A stretch of 64,000 nt of DNA from Citrus sinensis. Taxonomy: Eukaryota > Streptophyta > Magnoliopsida > Sapindales > Rutaceae. This document shows, piece by piece, positions 63,202 through 64,000 of this stretch. The DNA is taken from contig NC_068559.1 in NCBI RefSeq assembly GCF_022201045.2, positions 18,099,501-18,163,500 on the forward strand, read 5' to 3'. A program made the translations under genes and the position numbers. Below the pieces are notes generated by a model. It was not told the DNA's origin, ran no database searches, and saw only the letters and a list, made by a program, of their open reading frames with translations. The stretch's first letter is position 1. Every line of letters starts with the position of its first letter.

Positions 63202-63323
63202 TATTTACACGTACAATATAATAGATTAATTTAGATATTTTGTAAAACATTTTGAGTTTTGTCAAATAATAGGAGAGTTTCACTCTTTTTTCCTATTTAC
63301 ACGTACAATATAATAGATTAAGA
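63127..63323 (+). repeat. ~103 bp tandem duplication of the foldback right end and flank
   Basis: The word TTTAGATATTTT starts at 63127 and again at 63230. Each copy runs through GTCAAATAATAGGAGAGTTT into CTATTTACACGTACAATATA. The second copy lacks ~12 bases after CATTTTGAG. Because each unit contains both the element end and the host flank, the duplication happened after insertion. Confidence 0.8.
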
Positions 63324-64000
63324 TTGAAGGGTTGTTGTTCTTGCTGCTTAATTGCAATTATTTACTGAGACGATCACGCCTTCATCTTGCAATATTTCAT
63401 ATATATGAATGATCTAGCTAACAAAGTGAGGATAGTGGTATAATAAAAGATAACATAGAGAGTCAAATAATCATATGGTAGGTGAGGAAATTAAAAAAAA
63501 AAAATCAAACATGCATATTTTGCCTATGTATTTGAAGTAATATGGTTAAGTCTTCTCTCAAGATATGAACTTTGTATACATATGGAGAAAGGGTAATGAT
63601 TAATTTCAAGCTTCATTATGGATTTCTATTACATTATTACACATATAAATATGTTTTGGGCAAGCAGTTAGCTTTTCACATGAAATAATTTTCATGCAAA
63701 AGAGGTGTACATAGTGACACATCATAAAGTAAGCACGTTCTATCTCAATTGTCGTCAATTTTTTCCAGCAATTTTTGGACACACACCTCATTTGCTTATA
63801 CGATAAAAATACATCCCTTAATTCACAACAAAATGAAAATTTTCACATCGTTCTTCGTTTTTATGTATACGTATATATACACATACTTGCAAACACACAA
63901 GAGATTCCCATTGAAGAACAAACCGTACGCCGCCCCATCACTTGCATTCAATTATGATCATGTTCATGTCTCTCTTAATTGGAATCCATGAAGATTTTTT

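Larger units (their letters stand above)
54059..64000. other. Gene-poor AT-rich right arm
   Basis: After the MCTP 3' region (to ~54400) no coding gene is supported in almost 10 kb. Around 55130-55330 there is a splice-like arrangement (TTTACAG at ~55212, CAGGTACC at ~55330) with a short open frame, possibly a non-coding transcript or a decayed exon. The remainder is AT-rich with a hairpin MITE (56521-56659), poly-G and poly-T runs near 58315-58444, and a foldback element at 62449-63201 with a tandem duplication of its right end. Confidence 0.5.

Overview
This 64 kb window is nuclear DNA from a flowering plant. The genes have many short exons with GT-AG introns and AT-rich introns and spacers, and every recognisable protein is closest to an angiosperm family. 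A eudicot of the rosid type, possibly Citrus-like, is my impression only; the sequence does not prove the species.

Layout. At 2.3-4.5 kb is MED31, a Mediator subunit (six exons, +). At 7.9-11.2 kb is a mitochondrial NAD(H) glutamate dehydrogenase closest to Arabidopsis GDH2 (nine exons, +, clear TATA box). At 11.8-13.0 kb is a decayed copy of the chloroplast light-harvesting-like gene LIL3, with introns kept but a stop and two frameshifts. At 14.6-18.3 kb is a TMEM135/Tim17-like membrane protein (eight exons, +). From 19.5 to 33.6 kb is a tandem family of BDA1-like ankyrin-PGG membrane proteins: copy 1 looks intact, copy 2 is broken by several lesions, and copy 3 has one in-frame stop. An intronless NAC transcription factor (-) lies between copies 2 and 3. 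Beside it is a relic that joins an ankyrin-gene intron fragment to a second copy of the NAC upstream region, which points to a duplicated and later deleted block. At 34.2-42.7 kb is TBCCD1 (nine exons, -), and one of its introns carries a decayed plastid-type tRNA-Pro. At 51.7-54.1 kb is an intronless MCTP/FTIP3-FTIP4-type protein with three visible C2 domains (+), preceded by a GA/CT-rich leader that probably holds an intron.

The rest (about 26.8-31.2, 42.8-50.4 and 54.1-64 kb) is AT-rich and gene-poor. It contains several small inverted-repeat elements. Three of them are well defined: a pair of about 140 bp hairpin elements at 48.4 and 56.5 kb with 9 bp target duplications, and a 753 bp long-armed foldback element at 62.4-63.2 kb with a near-perfect 9 bp duplication. 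These fit non-autonomous Mutator-type elements.

The genes are independent housekeeping, metabolic, signalling and trafficking loci and form no operon-like pathway. The only functional clustering is the ankyrin-PGG tandem family, which belongs to a group linked to plant immunity. I found no CRISPR array, no complete autonomous transposon and no viral insertion. The most interesting material is the partly dead ankyrin array with its shared GC-AG intron, the duplication scar next to the NAC gene, the tRNA-Pro fossil and the new-looking MITE families.
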